Shown here in pieces: positions 1 to 13,300 of a stretch of 64,000 nt of DNA (its first letter is position 1; the number at the start of each line of letters is the position of its first letter). The position numbers were made by a program, and so were the translations under genes. Below the pieces are notes generated by a model, which was not told the DNA's origin, made no database searches, and worked only from the letters and a program-made list of their open reading frames with translations. The stretch comes from Cavenderia fasciculata (lineage: Eukaryota; Evosea; Eumycetozoa; Acytosteliales; Cavenderiaceae): NCBI RefSeq assembly GCF_000203815.1, contig NW_004457723.1, positions 682,001-746,000 on the forward strand, given 5' to 3'.

Positions 1-1693
1 ACTGGTACCCAACCTGATATCCAATGGTCTCAAGTTGGTAAAAGTGATCGTATTGTTTTGGAAAACTTTTTAATAGTTGGTAAACAATTCATCTCCTCAA
101 TCCCAAATTTAAATAATGTAGAATTAAATTTTAATCATGATAATGAAGATGAAAATCAAAATCTACCAATTGAATCATCATCATCATCATCAAATCCAAC
201 TACTACTAGTACTACAACAACAAACATTTCTTCATCTTCCTCATCTTCAACAACTACAACTACAATTGATAAAATAATTAATAATAATGATTTAAATTTA
301 GAAAAAGGTAAATAAAAAAAATATATTATCCTTTTTTTATATTATATAATATGTTTGTTTTTGTGTTATTAATCATTTTCTTTTTAATATTAAGGATTAC
401 CTGAAATTTATTTAAAAAAAGGGATTGATTTTATAAATGAAGGAATATTTGGAAAGGATTTAATTTCTTTAAATGATAAAACCAAGGAAAGAATTGTACA
501 ATATAGTTTGGATAGATTGACAAGTTTTAATCTACTTCCAACAAATATCGATATTTTAAATAATCCACTTTCCAATCCATACCATAGTTCTATCATTGAA
601 TTGGATGAAAAGGCACCAACTCTTGCCATCATTGTTGGAAAGTTTAAATTAATGCATAATCATTTCTATCCATTCATGTCTGTTCGTTGTCAAGAAAATA
701 GACAACTAAACATAATTGGTATACATCATAGTTGGATTTAAAATTGAAAATAAGAAACCTCATGTTAACCGATGTATCACCATGTCAAAGGATGGAAACG
801 AGTTGATTGAATTTTCATCACTACGACCAATCCCATTTGACGCTTGTTATCTCGTGGAACTACCAAATAATATTGCAGGTGAAGAAGTAATGTTTCACAA
901 GAAACTAGATAACATGTTGGGAAGAGAATGTGGAATCCAAGTACTCAACCCAAGTGACACTAGTAATGAAACATGTGATGATAAATATTGGATGAAATCA
1001 AAGTTTACAAATCTCTTACCAGTCGCCACACTTGAAAGAGATAAATGTTTGACTGATTCTCATATCATCAAATTATTACCAGATTCAACAACTGGTTATA
1101 TTGTTCAAGCTAGAAGAGGTACTACAGAATCTGAAAGTGTTCAATTTATTGGTGAAACGGATAAAGAATCGGTAGCAAATCAAATAATGGATAGATTCGA
1201 TGGAAATGATCAAATATTGTCAGACGTGGAAGATGATGAATTATTAGTATCACCATTTGTAAAATCAATAGGATCAACTCCATTTGTTTTAAGACTAAAT
1301 GCTTGTATTGGTGGATTAACCACATGTGCTGTGGTTCAAGCTGGTAGTAATCGAGAAACTATCATATCTCCTCATATTAGAGGTTCAAAATGGATTAGAT
1401 TCTCATCCATCAAAGATATTCTTCAAGATCACAATGGTAAAAAGTTTAATTCTCAACATTGGCAAAGATGGTGTGACTTGGCTCAATCCATTCGATCACA
1501 AACCAATCTACCAATTGTTGGAATTGATTTTATTGTGATTGAAAATCAACTATCAATCATCCCACTGGAAGTTAATGCAAGACCTGGTAGTCTTGTAATG
1601 TCTGAACAACCAGAGTTTGATCAAAATGGTGATTTTATAGATTCTAAAATGATCTCTCCTATTTCAATTTCTTTCTTTTCATCTATAAATAAT

Positions 1694-1774
<81 letters not shown>

Positions 1775-3693
1775 GATTCAAACACCAACATTACAATTCA
1801 ACAACTACTTTTAAATCAATTATCAAATTTAGAAGAATTTAAAAGATTAGAGATTATTAATAATAGATATAGTTGTAATGAAAAGGAAAAGGAAAAAGAA
1901 GATGAAAGATATTTGGATAGATTTGAAATATTTAAACAATTGTGTCATGGAGCAATTGAAAATGGATTTGATCAAACTGTGAAATGTGTATTAATAGCTT
2001 CAAATGGTAGAGATCGAGTATTTATGGGTCATTCAGATCTAAAAGGTTTGGGTGGCTATACAATTGATGCAACCACTCCAAATGAAATTATATGTATTGC
2101 TCAAATTATCCAACGAACATCAGGAATGGGTCAAGGAGGAAACATTATATTAAATAATCAAGACCCTAATTATCCTTCACATCAATTCACAGTGCAATCA
2201 ATCATTGAACTTGTACAAAATGACAAAGAGTATTTTTCAACTCACAAAATCCTACCAAAATTATTTGATAAAAATAATTGGTACAATTATATCAAGTCTT
2301 GTTTATCTTTTATTCTATCACCATTGTATGTATAGAAAACAAAAAAAAAAAAAAATTATATAATACCACCAACTAACCTTTTATACTTTTTTCTAGAAAT
2401 AATTATAATTTAAATGATAAATTTAATTTAGATTTAATATTTAGATTTTCAGCAATGGGTAAATTAGGATTATCAACAAATGGTGGAGTTAGTTCAAGTT
2501 CAGCATTGACAGGTGCATTTAGTTTGGCCCTGAATAGTTTATTACAATTGAATCTTGGTATTGATGAATTGTGTAGAATGGATTATGGGGAATACTATTT
2601 GGGCAATAATGCTGGTGCTGCAGACAAGACATCACAGCTGTATGCAAAAAAGGGTGGTATATCAGTGATTGGATCGAATCCTGAAAGATTTATTAGAGCA
2701 TTACCTTTGGCCCCTTGTATCGATGTTTTCATGGCAACTAGTCCAACACCTAGACTATCAACTGTTAGTGGTAGAAAATGGTTACAACTTCAATTGGAAA
2801 ATGGGTCTCTCAAACCCAATAATGGACAAAGTACTGATGAATATTTAGAATCAATAGTAGAATGGGCCAATGGAATAATGAAATCTTTTGGATCAGATGT
2901 ATTTATTACTGCTGTCAATATTTTAAAAGAGAGTACATCATCAAGTCAGATTGACCATAGTATAGTAACGAGTGGAATAGATAAAAATACATTGGAAATG
3001 ATTCATACAATTCTCAATCGTTCACCATTATTGAGAGAATTGGGAAATAGAGGAGAATTGGAGAATTTAGATCCATCATACAAAGATAATCCAATCAAAC
3101 GTTATAAATTAATTTATAGATTAATGAAATTATTACCAATACGTTTGGAAAGAGATCATAACAATACACCATTATATGTTAGACAATCAGCATTGTATGG
3201 ATTATCAGAATTGGAAAGAGGTGATTTATATCAACAATTGATGAATCAATTAAATCAAAATAGTCAAGATCAAACATATGTTTATAAATTAATTAATATT
3301 ATAAAATTAGCACATGATGGTGACAGACAAATATTGGATTACAGAAATTCATTCAGACCAACGCCCAATCAATGGTCAATTAAAGTAGATAATGACAGTA
3401 TTGACGAATGGATAAAAGGATTGGATGAAAAGGACCAAGAGGATAGCAATGGACTAGCATATCGTGTTGGAGGATTCCAAAGATCACTGGTAGAGATTGA
3501 TGAATTGGCAGATAAAATGCAAACACAATTTGGTGGGTTGGCAGCCCTAAGAATTGCAGCTGCAGGACTAGGTGGTAGTGTTTGTGTACACTGTCATAAA
3601 TCAATTACCAATCAAGTTGTTCAATTCCTCGTTCAACACAATTATCAAATTCGTAAAGTTGATCCAAGTTGTTCATCCAATCAATTATTTTAA
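1..3693 (+). CDS. ATP-grasp / GHMP sugar-kinase fusion protein (5' partial, frame break near 718)
   Basis: Start lies beyond the left edge. Exons read 1-307, 395-~718, ~719-2325 and 2397-3693; donors GTAAAT and GTATGT and acceptors AAG and CTAG preserve frame at both ordinary introns. The middle part looks like an ATP-grasp ligase core: the stretch around 1515-1600 reads VGIDFIVIEN then LEVNARPGS, the usual metal and ATP-binding beta-strands. The last exon holds a GHMP kinase P-loop (LSTNGGVSSSSALTG, about 2464-2510) and ends with a GHMP C-terminal motif (AAAGLGGSV, about 3556-3582). Sugar or sugar-acid phosphorylation is therefore likely; the substrate cannot be read. An AAT microsatellite inserts about 27 Asn. 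Around 716-731 the frame changes from 1 to 2: one extra base, a duplicated CATAATTGG/CATAGTTGG segment, or a 13-nt intron would each explain it. Family assignment is by motif only. Confidence 0.65.
1694..1773 (+). repeat. AAT trinucleotide microsatellite in coding sequence
   Basis: About 27 consecutive AAT codons give a poly-Asn run between the ATP-grasp part and the following helical region. In-frame Asn tracts of this type are typical of dictyostelid proteins and are expected to be length-polymorphic. Confidence 0.95.
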
Positions 3694-3804
3694 AATAAAA
3701 TGTTTATTTATATTTCTTCTTATAAAAATATAAAGGTCTTTTGGTCGTTTTTTTTTACAAAAAGGTTTCTTTCTTCTTTCTTTTCTTTTCCTATTTCTTA
3801 TTTC

Positions 3805-5751
3805 TTATTCATCAGTTCCTTGGAAAAGAGTTTCAATTAATTTAATAGAAAATGCAGATGATGCATATGGATGGAAATCAATAATAGTCGATAATGCTTC
3901 ATCAACCTTTGGAATACCATTATATTGAATTGGAGTAAATGAAACTTCTTCCTCACTCTTTAATACTAATTCACCAATAATTGCTTAAAGATTAAAAAAT
4001 AATTTTAATTAATATATTAATCCTTTTTTCTTTTTTACTTTTTTTTTTCTTACTATACATACATCTATCTGAATATTTTGGATTTGGATGTTTAAGAGAA
4101 ATCTCAAATTTAGAATCTTTAATATGAGATGCTTCAATACAAGTCAAAACACGATAAAGATCAATTTCCTTTGAATCTGAATGAACTAAAAATAATATAG
4201 ATAAATTTGGTTAATTATATATATATTCTATTTCTTAAATATTTTCTTTTTTTCTTTTACCTTTTTTAGAGAAATTATCATTTTCTGATTTTAATTTTTG
4301 TAATTTATCATTTAGAATCTTTTGAGTTTTAATTGCTTCTTGATTTTCTTTGATTCTCTTTTCCTCTACTTCATCCAATTGATCATTTAATTTCTTTTCA
4401 ATGTCTGATATTTCAGCATTCTTTCTATCGATTAGATCGTCGCCAATAGACTTTGCCTTTCTCTCTACCAATTCAAACTCTTCTTGGTATTTACGTTTGC
4501 TTTCCTCAAACATGTGAGAGACTTGTTTTTCATAGGTAGCCTTCATCTCGCCAACCTTTCTTTCAAATTCCTGTTCTTTGAGTTTCTCTGATGCCAACCA
4601 ATCATCGACCAATTTTCTTTTCAACACTTCAAATCCATTCTCTCTGTCGTGGTTTTCTCTAATCGACTCTTGAATACGTTGTGACAAGAGACCATTGTCC
4701 TCTTGCAACTTGGCAATGATGTTTTGAGACTCTACCAATCTATTTTGAGCCTCTGATGTGTTGGAATGAGCCACCAATTCAAACTCTGAACGTTGTTTCT
4801 CCATTTCACCTGCCAACACACTGTATTGTTTATTGGCTTCAGACAATACATCGGCTTCGTGTTGTTTGACCTCTTTGACTTGGCCCTCCAACTGCTTGAC
4901 ACGTTCAATGAGACCATCACGCTCCTTTTTAGTCTCTTCAATCACCTTGTCCAACTCTACGACCTTGGCACCCCATACCTCCTTTACTTGTTCAATCTTA
5001 AAGTTGGCTTCCATCTCTTTGTCCTTGGTAATCTTGGTTTGGTACTCTTCATAGTCACAATTGAATTTTTGTTGGAATGCCTCTCCCAATAATTTATTCT
5101 TTCCTTGCAGCACATCAACTTGTAATTTTAATTGTGTTATATATTTCTTTGAATCTAAAACAAAAAGATAGTAAGTATATTAACATAAAGTATAGAGAGT
5201 TTCTTTTCATTTGACTATAGTTACCAGTATCTCTTTTTTCAGCAGCAATTTTAAAATCTTCAAATAGATTCTCTGTATCTGTAAATCTCATCTTTTTAAT
5301 TTGATTTAATTTTTCTTTTGTTTCAAGATACTAGTATGATACAAACAAGTAAGTAAATGTGAATATCATATTCAAATGTATTGTCTTCTTTTTTTTTCTT
5401 TACCTTTTTTTTATAATCTGTATTTGATGATAAAGATGGATTGTATGATAAAGATGATGATGAAGATGAAGAAGATTGAGATGATGAACCTCCATTTAAT
5501 GCATGTAATAGATTTCGGAGTATATTTTCTTTGTTGTTTTGTTGATTTTCTTTAGCATTTTGATCGGCATTCTTGTGTAGAATGTGATCAAATTTAGATT
5601 GTAATGATGTTACTACGATCGTTCCATCGCCGTCTTGTTCCATTTCATCATTTTCATGATCTTCGATATGACTAGGTTCCTCGACCTGTTGTTGTGGTGA
5701 TGGTGGTGGAATAGGTGCTTGTGTCCTTTTAGCTGTTGTCTTTCTAACCAT
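3805..5751 (-). CDS. Coiled-coil protein with Csm1/Pcs1-like C-terminal domain (549 aa)
   Basis: Five exons: 5751-5404, 5330-5225, 5154-4261, 4185-4063, 3983-3805, with consensus GTAAAG, GTAACT, GTAAAA and GTATGT donors. The N-terminus (MVRKTTAKRTQ, then Pro/Gln and acidic stretches, then a Ser run) is disordered. Residues about 150-445 form a long, heptad-rich coiled coil full of Glu, Lys and Gln. The last 100 residues form a small globular domain with the pattern LTCIEASH, FEISLKHPNP, VSFTPIQYNGIPKVDEAL and a final amphipathic helix. This layout matches monopolin Csm1/Pcs1, whose RWD-like tail binds kinetochore partners, so a chromosome-segregation or nucleolar cohesion role is inferred. 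An Spc24/Spc25-type kinetochore protein is the main alternative. The coiled coil is clear; the domain name is moderate. Confidence 0.6.
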
Positions 5752-7373
5752 TCCTTTCTATATTACTATAATACTATATGTATATTATATCTCCTGGAGA
5801 TTAAAATGAACAAATATACACAAGCAAGAGTTGAAAACTCATTTAAAAATTTTAAAAAAGGAGGGAAAATATTCAAAAAAAAAAAAAAAAAAAAAAAGGA
5901 GCCAAAAATTGGATGATAATAACTTATTTGATTACTAATAACTAATATTAAGTATATAAATATATATCTATAAATATAAATACTTTAAATATAATTATTA
6001 TTATTCATGTAAAATATTACTAACTATTAATCATTTTATGTCACACATAAAATCAATCAATGAATGATGGACTATACTATTATTATTATTATTTTTATTA
6101 ATATGTCCTCCAAAGTCAAAAAGAGGGTGTTGATGGATTATATTACATTCAAGTGATAATGATCGATGGATGGTTTTGGTTTGCTCCATCGCAATCAAAA
6201 TTATTAATAATACAACTCTACTCTAGCGAGTTGTGGTTTTGAATAGATAAAGAAGCCAGCCAACAACCCGCATCGAGATTTTTTGCCAAAGTAATTTTGG
6301 CTTTTGTTTTGTTTTTTTTTTTTTTTTTGATCGAACGCCAACAAAAGGGATCAAGATTTTTTGCAAAGTTATTTTAGCGCATTTATTTGTATCATTATCA
6401 TCCATCTACTATCTTTTTATATAATAGAAATAATATTTTTGTTATATATTAATATATCAACTCTCGATTGTACCATTACCCCTACCAGATTAAAACTCTA
6501 GTTTTTTTTTTTTTCCTCCCACCCCAACAACAAAATATTATTAAAATGTCAAAGGTATTGTATAAGTATACTTAGAGTTATCAAGAACACAAAGAACACA
6601 ATCAATCATCAAATTCCAAACAAATAAGAAAGGAGGAAGAAGAAGAAGAAGAGGAGGAGGAAGAAATGAATAAGTCTATTTTTGACATCCCAACCGATTC
6701 CAACACACAACAAACACATAAAGAATCTCAAACCAAACAAACAAACAAACGTTCTCCAACAACACACAAACTAATAATTTAGAGGTTAGAATCAATCAAT
6801 CAATCAAATCAATCGATCAATGTTTTTCAAACACACAAAGACAGGCAACGCAAAAGTTTTGGATCTAATCGTCGTGCGATACTACTCAACTCTTACTCGC
6901 TCGTCAATTTTTTGTTTTTTTTTTTTTTTCTAATACCACCAACCCCAATTTTCCAATCCAACCCATCTGAAACTACCCCGATCCATTCGATTTCAAATCA
7001 AACCACTCAGTGTTTCCAACACACACAATCTGTCATTTCATTTGAAAATACAAATAATTGCCCATCCTCCACAATAATCCTATGGAATCGAATTGGTAGT
7101 CCAACCCAACCAACCAAACCACCCACACACTCGCATACACAAATGTGTAGTACACACACACAAAGACAAGTTTGTCGACTGTCTCTTACATTGTTTTAAA
7201 TTGTAATCCGAAATTAGATTCTCACATTTATTTGTTTATTCTTTTTCCTCTTCCTCTCTTATTATTTTCATTTTTTTTTTTTTTCTATAAATACAAAATA
7301 TATTATTTATTTTTTTTGATCAAAATATTTATATTAATACTCTCGAACCCTTTTTTTAAATTATATTTATAAT
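5752..7373. other. 1.6-kb intergenic region upstream of the LIM gene
   Basis: No supportable gene. Short ORFs here are made of homopolymer runs and lack splice or codon support. The stretch holds poly-A and poly-T runs, CA/AACC-rich sequence (about 6700-7190) and an imperfect direct repeat (near 6272-6302 and 6350-6380, core AGATTTTTTGC). It separates two divergent genes and probably contains both promoters and a long LIM 5' leader. Confidence 0.6.
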
Positions 7374-8117
7374 ATGGTGGAAATTAAAAAGTCATTTGGA
7401 TCACAAGAAAAATGCGTTGCATGCTCAAAGACTGTATACCCAACCGAACGTTTAGCATCTGATGAACGTGTTTACCACAAGGCATGTTTCCGTTGCACTC
7501 TTTGTAACAGTACCTTGAAGCTTGGTAACTATGCCAGTATGGAGTCCAAGGGATACTGCAAACCATGTTTCAAGAAACTCTTTTTCACCAAGGGTAACTA
7601 CAGTGAAGGTTTCGGTAAATTGAAGCCACAACACGAACACGATCTCAAAAAGGGTACTCCAACCGTCACTGAAGTCACTCCAGTCCCACCACCAGTCAAC
7701 TCTACCAAGACTGTTGTCGAACCAGTTCGTGCTTCACCAGATGTTGTTACCAAGACCGCTCCAGCTCCAGCTGCTGCTGCCTCTACCCCAGCTGCCTCCT
7801 CTGCTGCCACCACCGCTCCAGCCAAAAAATACGTACCAAACACTTTCCAAGGTTTCACTCCAGCTCCATCCAAGCCGGTTGCCAAGGTTGCTGCTCCCAA
7901 GCCAGCTGCTGCCACCCCATCCAAACCAGTCGAAGAAAAATTATCCGAATTGGCTGTTCAAGAAGATGCTCCAATCGAACCAGAACAAGTTCAAGAAGAT
8001 GCTCCAGTTGAACCAGAACAAGAACCAGAGCAAGAACAAGAACAAGAACAAGAAGAAGAAATTGTCGAACCATCAGTTGTTACTCCAGCTGAACCAGAGC
8101 CAGTCCCAACTGCTTAA
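7374..8117 (+). CDS. Single LIM-domain protein with Pro/Ala- and Glu-rich tail (247 aa)
   Basis: Intronless. One LIM domain sits at residues about 14-68 with complete zinc ligands: CVAC, then HKAC, CTLC, and CKPC. The conserved GNYASME segment and following F-F-KGNYSEGFG are typical of CRP/LimE-like cytoskeletal LIM proteins. Residues 90-200 are low-complexity Pro/Ala/Thr with several PxxP motifs, and the C-terminus alternates Glu, Gln and Pro. Codon use is unusually rich in C-ending codons (ACC, GCC, AAG) compared with neighbours, as expected for a highly expressed gene. The start follows an A/T-rich leader and is the first ATG in frame. Family knowledge suggests an actin-associated role in motility or Rac signalling; orthology to a particular D. 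discoideum lim gene cannot be decided. Confidence 0.9.
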   Translation: MVEIKKSFGSQEKCVACSKTVYPTERLASDERVYHKACFRCTLCNSTLKLGNYASMESKGYCKPCFKKLFFTKGNYSEGFGKLKPQHEHDLKKGTPTVTEVTPVPPPVNSTKTVVEPVRASPDVVTKTAPAPAAAASTPAASSAATTAPAKKYVPNTFQGFTPAPSKPVAKVAAPKPAAATPSKPVEEKLSELAVQEDAPIEPEQVQEDAPVEPEQEPEQEQEQEQEEEIVEPSVVTPAEPEPVPTA

Positions 8118-8392
8118 ATATCAAAAATTATAATATATATATATATAATATTTACATATGCTCCATAACAATATAATATAATAAATAAAATCAATTTGTA
8201 TTTTTAATAATAATAATCGTAATAGTAATCATCATTAGTAGTTTGTGTATTTTTCCAAGTTCCTCCTCCTTGAAAAGTGGATTTTTTGTGTTTGAAAAAA
8301 AGGGATGTTCAAGAAAGAGAGACGAGGTACAGACACATGAATTATAATTCATTGATTTTGATATATTATAGATAGATAGAGATACGGAGAGA

Positions 8393-10109
8393 ATGGGAGA
8401 TCCTTTAACATTATTAAGAGATTATATCTCTACTAGTCAACAAATAGTACAAGAAGGAGATGATTATGTATTTGGAAAGACTAAATTCAACAAGAATACA
8501 CCTACAGCCTTTAAATCGAGTACTGGTGGTAACTATACTCTACAAGCTGTTCATTTCTTTTATGTAAACCGTGATGTAAGTCGTGGTGTTTATGTTCTTC
8601 AAACTACTAGAGTTGGTACAAATGCTGTTGCTGTGTATGTATTAGATAGAGAGAGAAATAGATAGATAGATAGATAGATATAGATGATAGATGATCATTA
8701 ACATCATATTCTTGTTCTTCTTCATCTTCTAATAGAAATGATAGAAAGAAATTATTAGCATATCTAGAGGGATCTAGTTTAGATATAGGTGAAGATATGT
8801 TTCAAGCACCACCTATTACTCAATCTATACCATCCTATACCTCTGATGCAATGGATATTGAAGATGTAGATATGAATAAACGTATTGGTGGAGAGATTCA
8901 AGAAATTGAATTAACATTGGATTTACAAACTGAAAAGGATTCACTTGCACTTAGAATTGATACTGTTAAATCAATCTTACCCGAAGGATAGTAAGAAGAA
9001 CAAAACAAAACAAAAAAAAGAAAAAGATTACTAATAACCTTTTGTTTTGTTGTAGTAATGAAAATGAAAGTGATTTTATTGAATCTATAAAGAATAAGAG
9101 AAAACTTGGAAACTTGGAAAAGAATGGATTTGTTTTGGCCGATGAAAATGTAACAAAGAATATTGTACAAAGAGAAAAATTGGGTTCAGATAGAAGTTCT
9201 ATATTATCAATTACAACTGTATGTTACAACACAACAGAATATTATAATAATATAATAATAATAATAATAATATAATAATAATAATAATAATATTTGTTAT
9301 TTTCTAGAATATTGGGGATAGTATATTGGAAAGTTATAAAAAGTTTAAAAAAGAAGAAGAAGAAGAGAAAAAGAGAAAATCTCATGGTAAATCAGATCAT
9401 CATCATCATGGTAAACCATCATCTTCATCACAATCATCCTCACAACAATCTTCATCTTCATCTTTGACTTCATCATCATCATCATCATCATCAACAAATA
9501 TAAAGAATAGAACACCAATTATCATTGTACCATCATCAATGACATCACCAATTTCAATTTACAATGTAAAAGATTTACTTCAAAGCTCAAAATACATTTC
9601 ATCGTTGGAGAAAAAAGAGGAAATGTCTGCACAAAATATTTCAAAACCATCCATGTCGTCGTTTGATCGTTTGGTTGGTACACAAAAGGTTGCCTACGAG
9701 GTATTTGATAATACCAGACTGCTGAAACCAGAGGATTGGATGAGAGTGGCAGCTGTCTTTGTTCAAGGTGAGGCTTGGCAATTCAAAGATTGGAAGTGGA
9801 GTAACCCAGTCGATCTACTTTCAAATGTAAAGGGTTATTATCTAAAGTATGATGATCATGCCACTCCAGATGTTGTTAAATCTTGGGATGTAAAAATTTT
9901 AAATGTAAATTATAATCACAAAAAAATAATATAATGATTAGATGATGATGATTCAAAAAATGATTATTAATAATCATTCCCTTCTTTCGTTTATTCAAAA
10001 TTAATAGATTAGTAAACAAAAAAGACATTTGGATCAAACTGCTCAAATTGAATTTTGGAATTCATTTGATGAATATATTTTGACAAAGAAACCTTATTTA
10101 AATCATTAA
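8393..10109 (+). CDS. cdc73: CDC73/parafibromin, Paf1 complex subunit (452 aa)
   Basis: Five exons: 8393-8634, 8736-8990, 9056-9218, 9308-9904, 10008-10109. The N-terminus MGDPLTLLRDYI and the following KTKFNKNTPTAFKS region match parafibromin. The C-terminal Ras-like CDC73 domain is clear from PIIIVPSSMTSPISIYNV through SFDRL, RLLKPEDWMRVAAVFVQGEAWQFK and the ending EFWNSFDEYIL. A basic, Ser/His-rich linker (residues about 225-300) joins the two. CDC73 is a subunit of the nuclear Paf1 complex, which travels with RNA polymerase II and supports H2B ubiquitylation, H3K4 methylation and 3' end processing. Length is shorter than human (531 aa) and near yeast (393 aa). All splice junctions conserve frame, including a split Val codon and a split Tyr codon. 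Confidence 0.93.
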
Positions 10110-10366
10110 AACAAAAAACAAAAAAGTATAAAGTAAAAAGTAAAAATAAATCATAAATCTTGATGATAAAAATAAGTAACAAACATATTTATAACAAATA
10201 TTTGGAGAAAAGTAAAACGAAATAATTTTAATTTCTTTTTTAAAATTTCATTATTAATTTATTGAATTTGATTTAATACAATTTTTACAATTTTTAAATA
10301 TTTTTACATTTTGCTTTACTGCAGTGTGCACAAATAGATTTATTTATATATATATATATAATAATA

Positions 10367-13300
10367 ATGGATACAAATAATCATATCGGTATTACCAAGT
10401 CACTGGTGTTTGATGGTAAAACACTGTCTATCGGAGAATTACCATCATTACAATCATTAAAGTTTAGTGAGGAATATAATCAACCTCTTTCAGTTGGAGT
10501 GTTGCCATCATTATTACAATCATTGGAGTTTGGCGATGACTTTAATCAACCAATATCAGTTGGAGTGTTACCATCATCATTACAATCATTGACATTTGGT
10601 TATGATTATAACCAACCTCTATCAGTTGGAGTATTACCTTTATCATTACAATCATTAAAGTTTGGTGGTGGATATAATCAACCTCTATCAGTTGGAGTAT
10701 TACCTTTATCATTACAATCATTGGTGTTTGGTTGTTGCTATGATCAACCTCTATCGGTTGGAGTATTACCAACATCATTACAAGCATTGAAGTTTGATAA
10801 TGAATATAATCAACCACTATCAGTTGGAGTATTACCATCATCATTACAATCGTTGGTGTTTCATTGGAAATTTAATCAACCTCTGTCCCCTGGAGTATTA
10901 CCATTATCATTACAATCATTATCATTTGGTGATGACTTTAATCAACCAATATCAGTTGGAGTATTATCAACATTATTACAATCATTAAAGTTTGGTGATG
11001 CATATAATCAGGCAATCCCAGTAGGAGTATTACCATTTTCGTTACAATCATTGGTGTTTGGTAATGGATATAACCAACCTCTATCGGTAAGAGTACTACC
11101 AACATCATTACAATCATTAAAGTTTGGTCTCGGATTTAATCTACCCCTATCAGTTGAAGTATTACCATCATCAATACGATCATTGACATTTGGAGGTAGA
11201 TATGATCAACCACTATCAGTTGGAGTATTACCATCATCATTACAATTATTAGAGTTTGGTGGTAGATATAATCAACCTCTATCAGTTGGAGTATTACCAT
11301 CATCACTACAATCATTAAAGTTTGGTCCAATGTATGCCCAACCACTATCAGCTCGGGTATTACCCTCATCATTACTATCACTAGAGTTTGGTGATGACTT
11401 TAATCAATCACTGTCAGTTGGGATATTACCAACATCATTACAATCGTTGAAATTTGGAGGTAGATATGATCAACCTCTATCAGTTGGAGTATTACCATCA
11501 TCATTACAATCGTTGAAATTTGGTGATAGATATAATCAACCTCTGTCAGTTGGAGTATTACCTTTATCATTACAATTATTAGAGTTTGGTCGAGATTATA
11601 ATCAACCACTGTCTCATGGAGTATTACCACCATCATTACTATCATTGGTGTTTGGTTGTTGTTTTAATCAACCAATATTAGTTGGGGTATTACCATCATC
11701 GTTACAATCATTGACATTAAGCAGAGACTATGATCAACCATTATCGATTAGAGTATTTCCGCGATCAATAAGGTCGGTCATATTTCATTGGTTTCTTGTA
11801 AAAAACCCCTATCTAAAAAAACAACAAAGACCATTAACCATCCAATCCGATTTCAAGAAATCAATTAAAGTTGGAAGATACTATCTTGAAATAGGACCTT
11901 ATCAATTATTAAAGCTTCCATCAAAAAAGGATTCAATCATCTTTACATATACTGGATCACCGAGTGATATCGATATTACCAATTGTTTTAATCAACCATT
12001 GCCACTTTTGAATGTGTTATCTAATCCCAACTCTATCAACTACGATCCAAAATATGTAGTGCCTTACCCATTTAAAAAGTGTAATTTTGTTACTGTCAAC
12101 AACCACAAATATTTCAAACTATACTCATTTCCATGTACATTAAACAAAGTATTTTTAGTAATATCTGCTTCTTCTAGTGAGTTGGTATGTTTTTGATTTA
12201 AAACTCGAGTTGAAAGATCAACCTCCTAACCCAATTTTCATTCCAACCAAACAATAGTGCGTTTACAAAGAAATAGATTACTCTCAATGTCCCAAAATAT
12301 ATTCTCGAGCATTGTTGGAAGTAGAGTGTATGAAACTATTCATCGGTGATGATTTGTTTGTCCAATACAAAGACCATCAGGATTGTACAGATAAACATAT
12401 ATTTTGTTTGGTGACTCTTTATTGTCAAGGCGGTGATCTTGAACAATTATGTCAATCTAAAACATTATGGTAAGCTACATCATTCCAATTTAAATTATAG
12501 CATTATAGATTAAATTATTTGTTCTTTTCTAATTCTGGATGATACTTAAGGAACAACACGCAGATCCAAAATAATAATCAAGATCTTGGGTTTAAATATA
12601 AACATATTAAAGAAAGAGTCATATGGAGTTACATTGATCGATTATTCCTCATACTTGAAAAACTAGCTCAACACAATCTTGCACATCTTGATATCAAACC
12701 ACTCAATCTATTTATTGGAAACAATGGTGAAATAGTTCTTGGCGATTTTGGTTGTTGCCGATACGTCATGGAACGAAATCAAACCTTACCAACAATTATT
12801 GTTGAAAATAATCCTTTGACAAATCCAACAAATCGTATAATCAAACAAGAATCAATTAGCGTTACCCCGCTTACTGATTTAACTCGTGGGACACAAGGGT
12901 ATTACCCACCAGTAAGTATTATCATGTTTAAAAACTATCATTGCCAATTTACTAAATTAATTTTTTTAGGAATCAAAATTTAAGGAATATCACTCTAAAA
13001 GTGATGCCTATTCGGTTGGAAGTACCCTCCTCAAGCTGCTTTCGTGGTAAACAAAAAAAATAGTATTATTATTTTGATTATTTTTAACACTCTCAATATT
13101 ATTAAATAGTCATCCAGATGATGCTTCCAACAGGGATGAATTTGTAGAGAATCATAGAAATAGCAAGTATAATCCAGATCTTGTTAAAATATCCCCAATC
13201 AGATACTCTTTAGCTTTGATTCAATTTGTCAAGAAACTATTAACTGTCACACCTCAAGATCGACTTTCATCAGATGATTTAACAGTTGAGTCACTAGAAC

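Noticed and set aside
4732-5092. ORFs on both strands over the coiled-coil gene
   Set aside because: Shadows of the Glu/Lys-rich coiled coil; the spliced minus-strand model explains the region.
6912-7372. Plus-strand ORFs upstream of the LIM gene
   Set aside because: They are made of poly-T and CA-rich spacer; no splice signals or protein-like composition.
7598-8073. Minus- and plus-strand overlapping ORFs inside the LIM gene
   Set aside because: Mirror translations of the Pro/Ala and Glu/Gln repeats.
10542-11645. Several minus-strand ORFs over the FNIP array
   Set aside because: Antisense shadows; the 66-bp unit is a multiple of three so any frame without a stop in one unit stays open.
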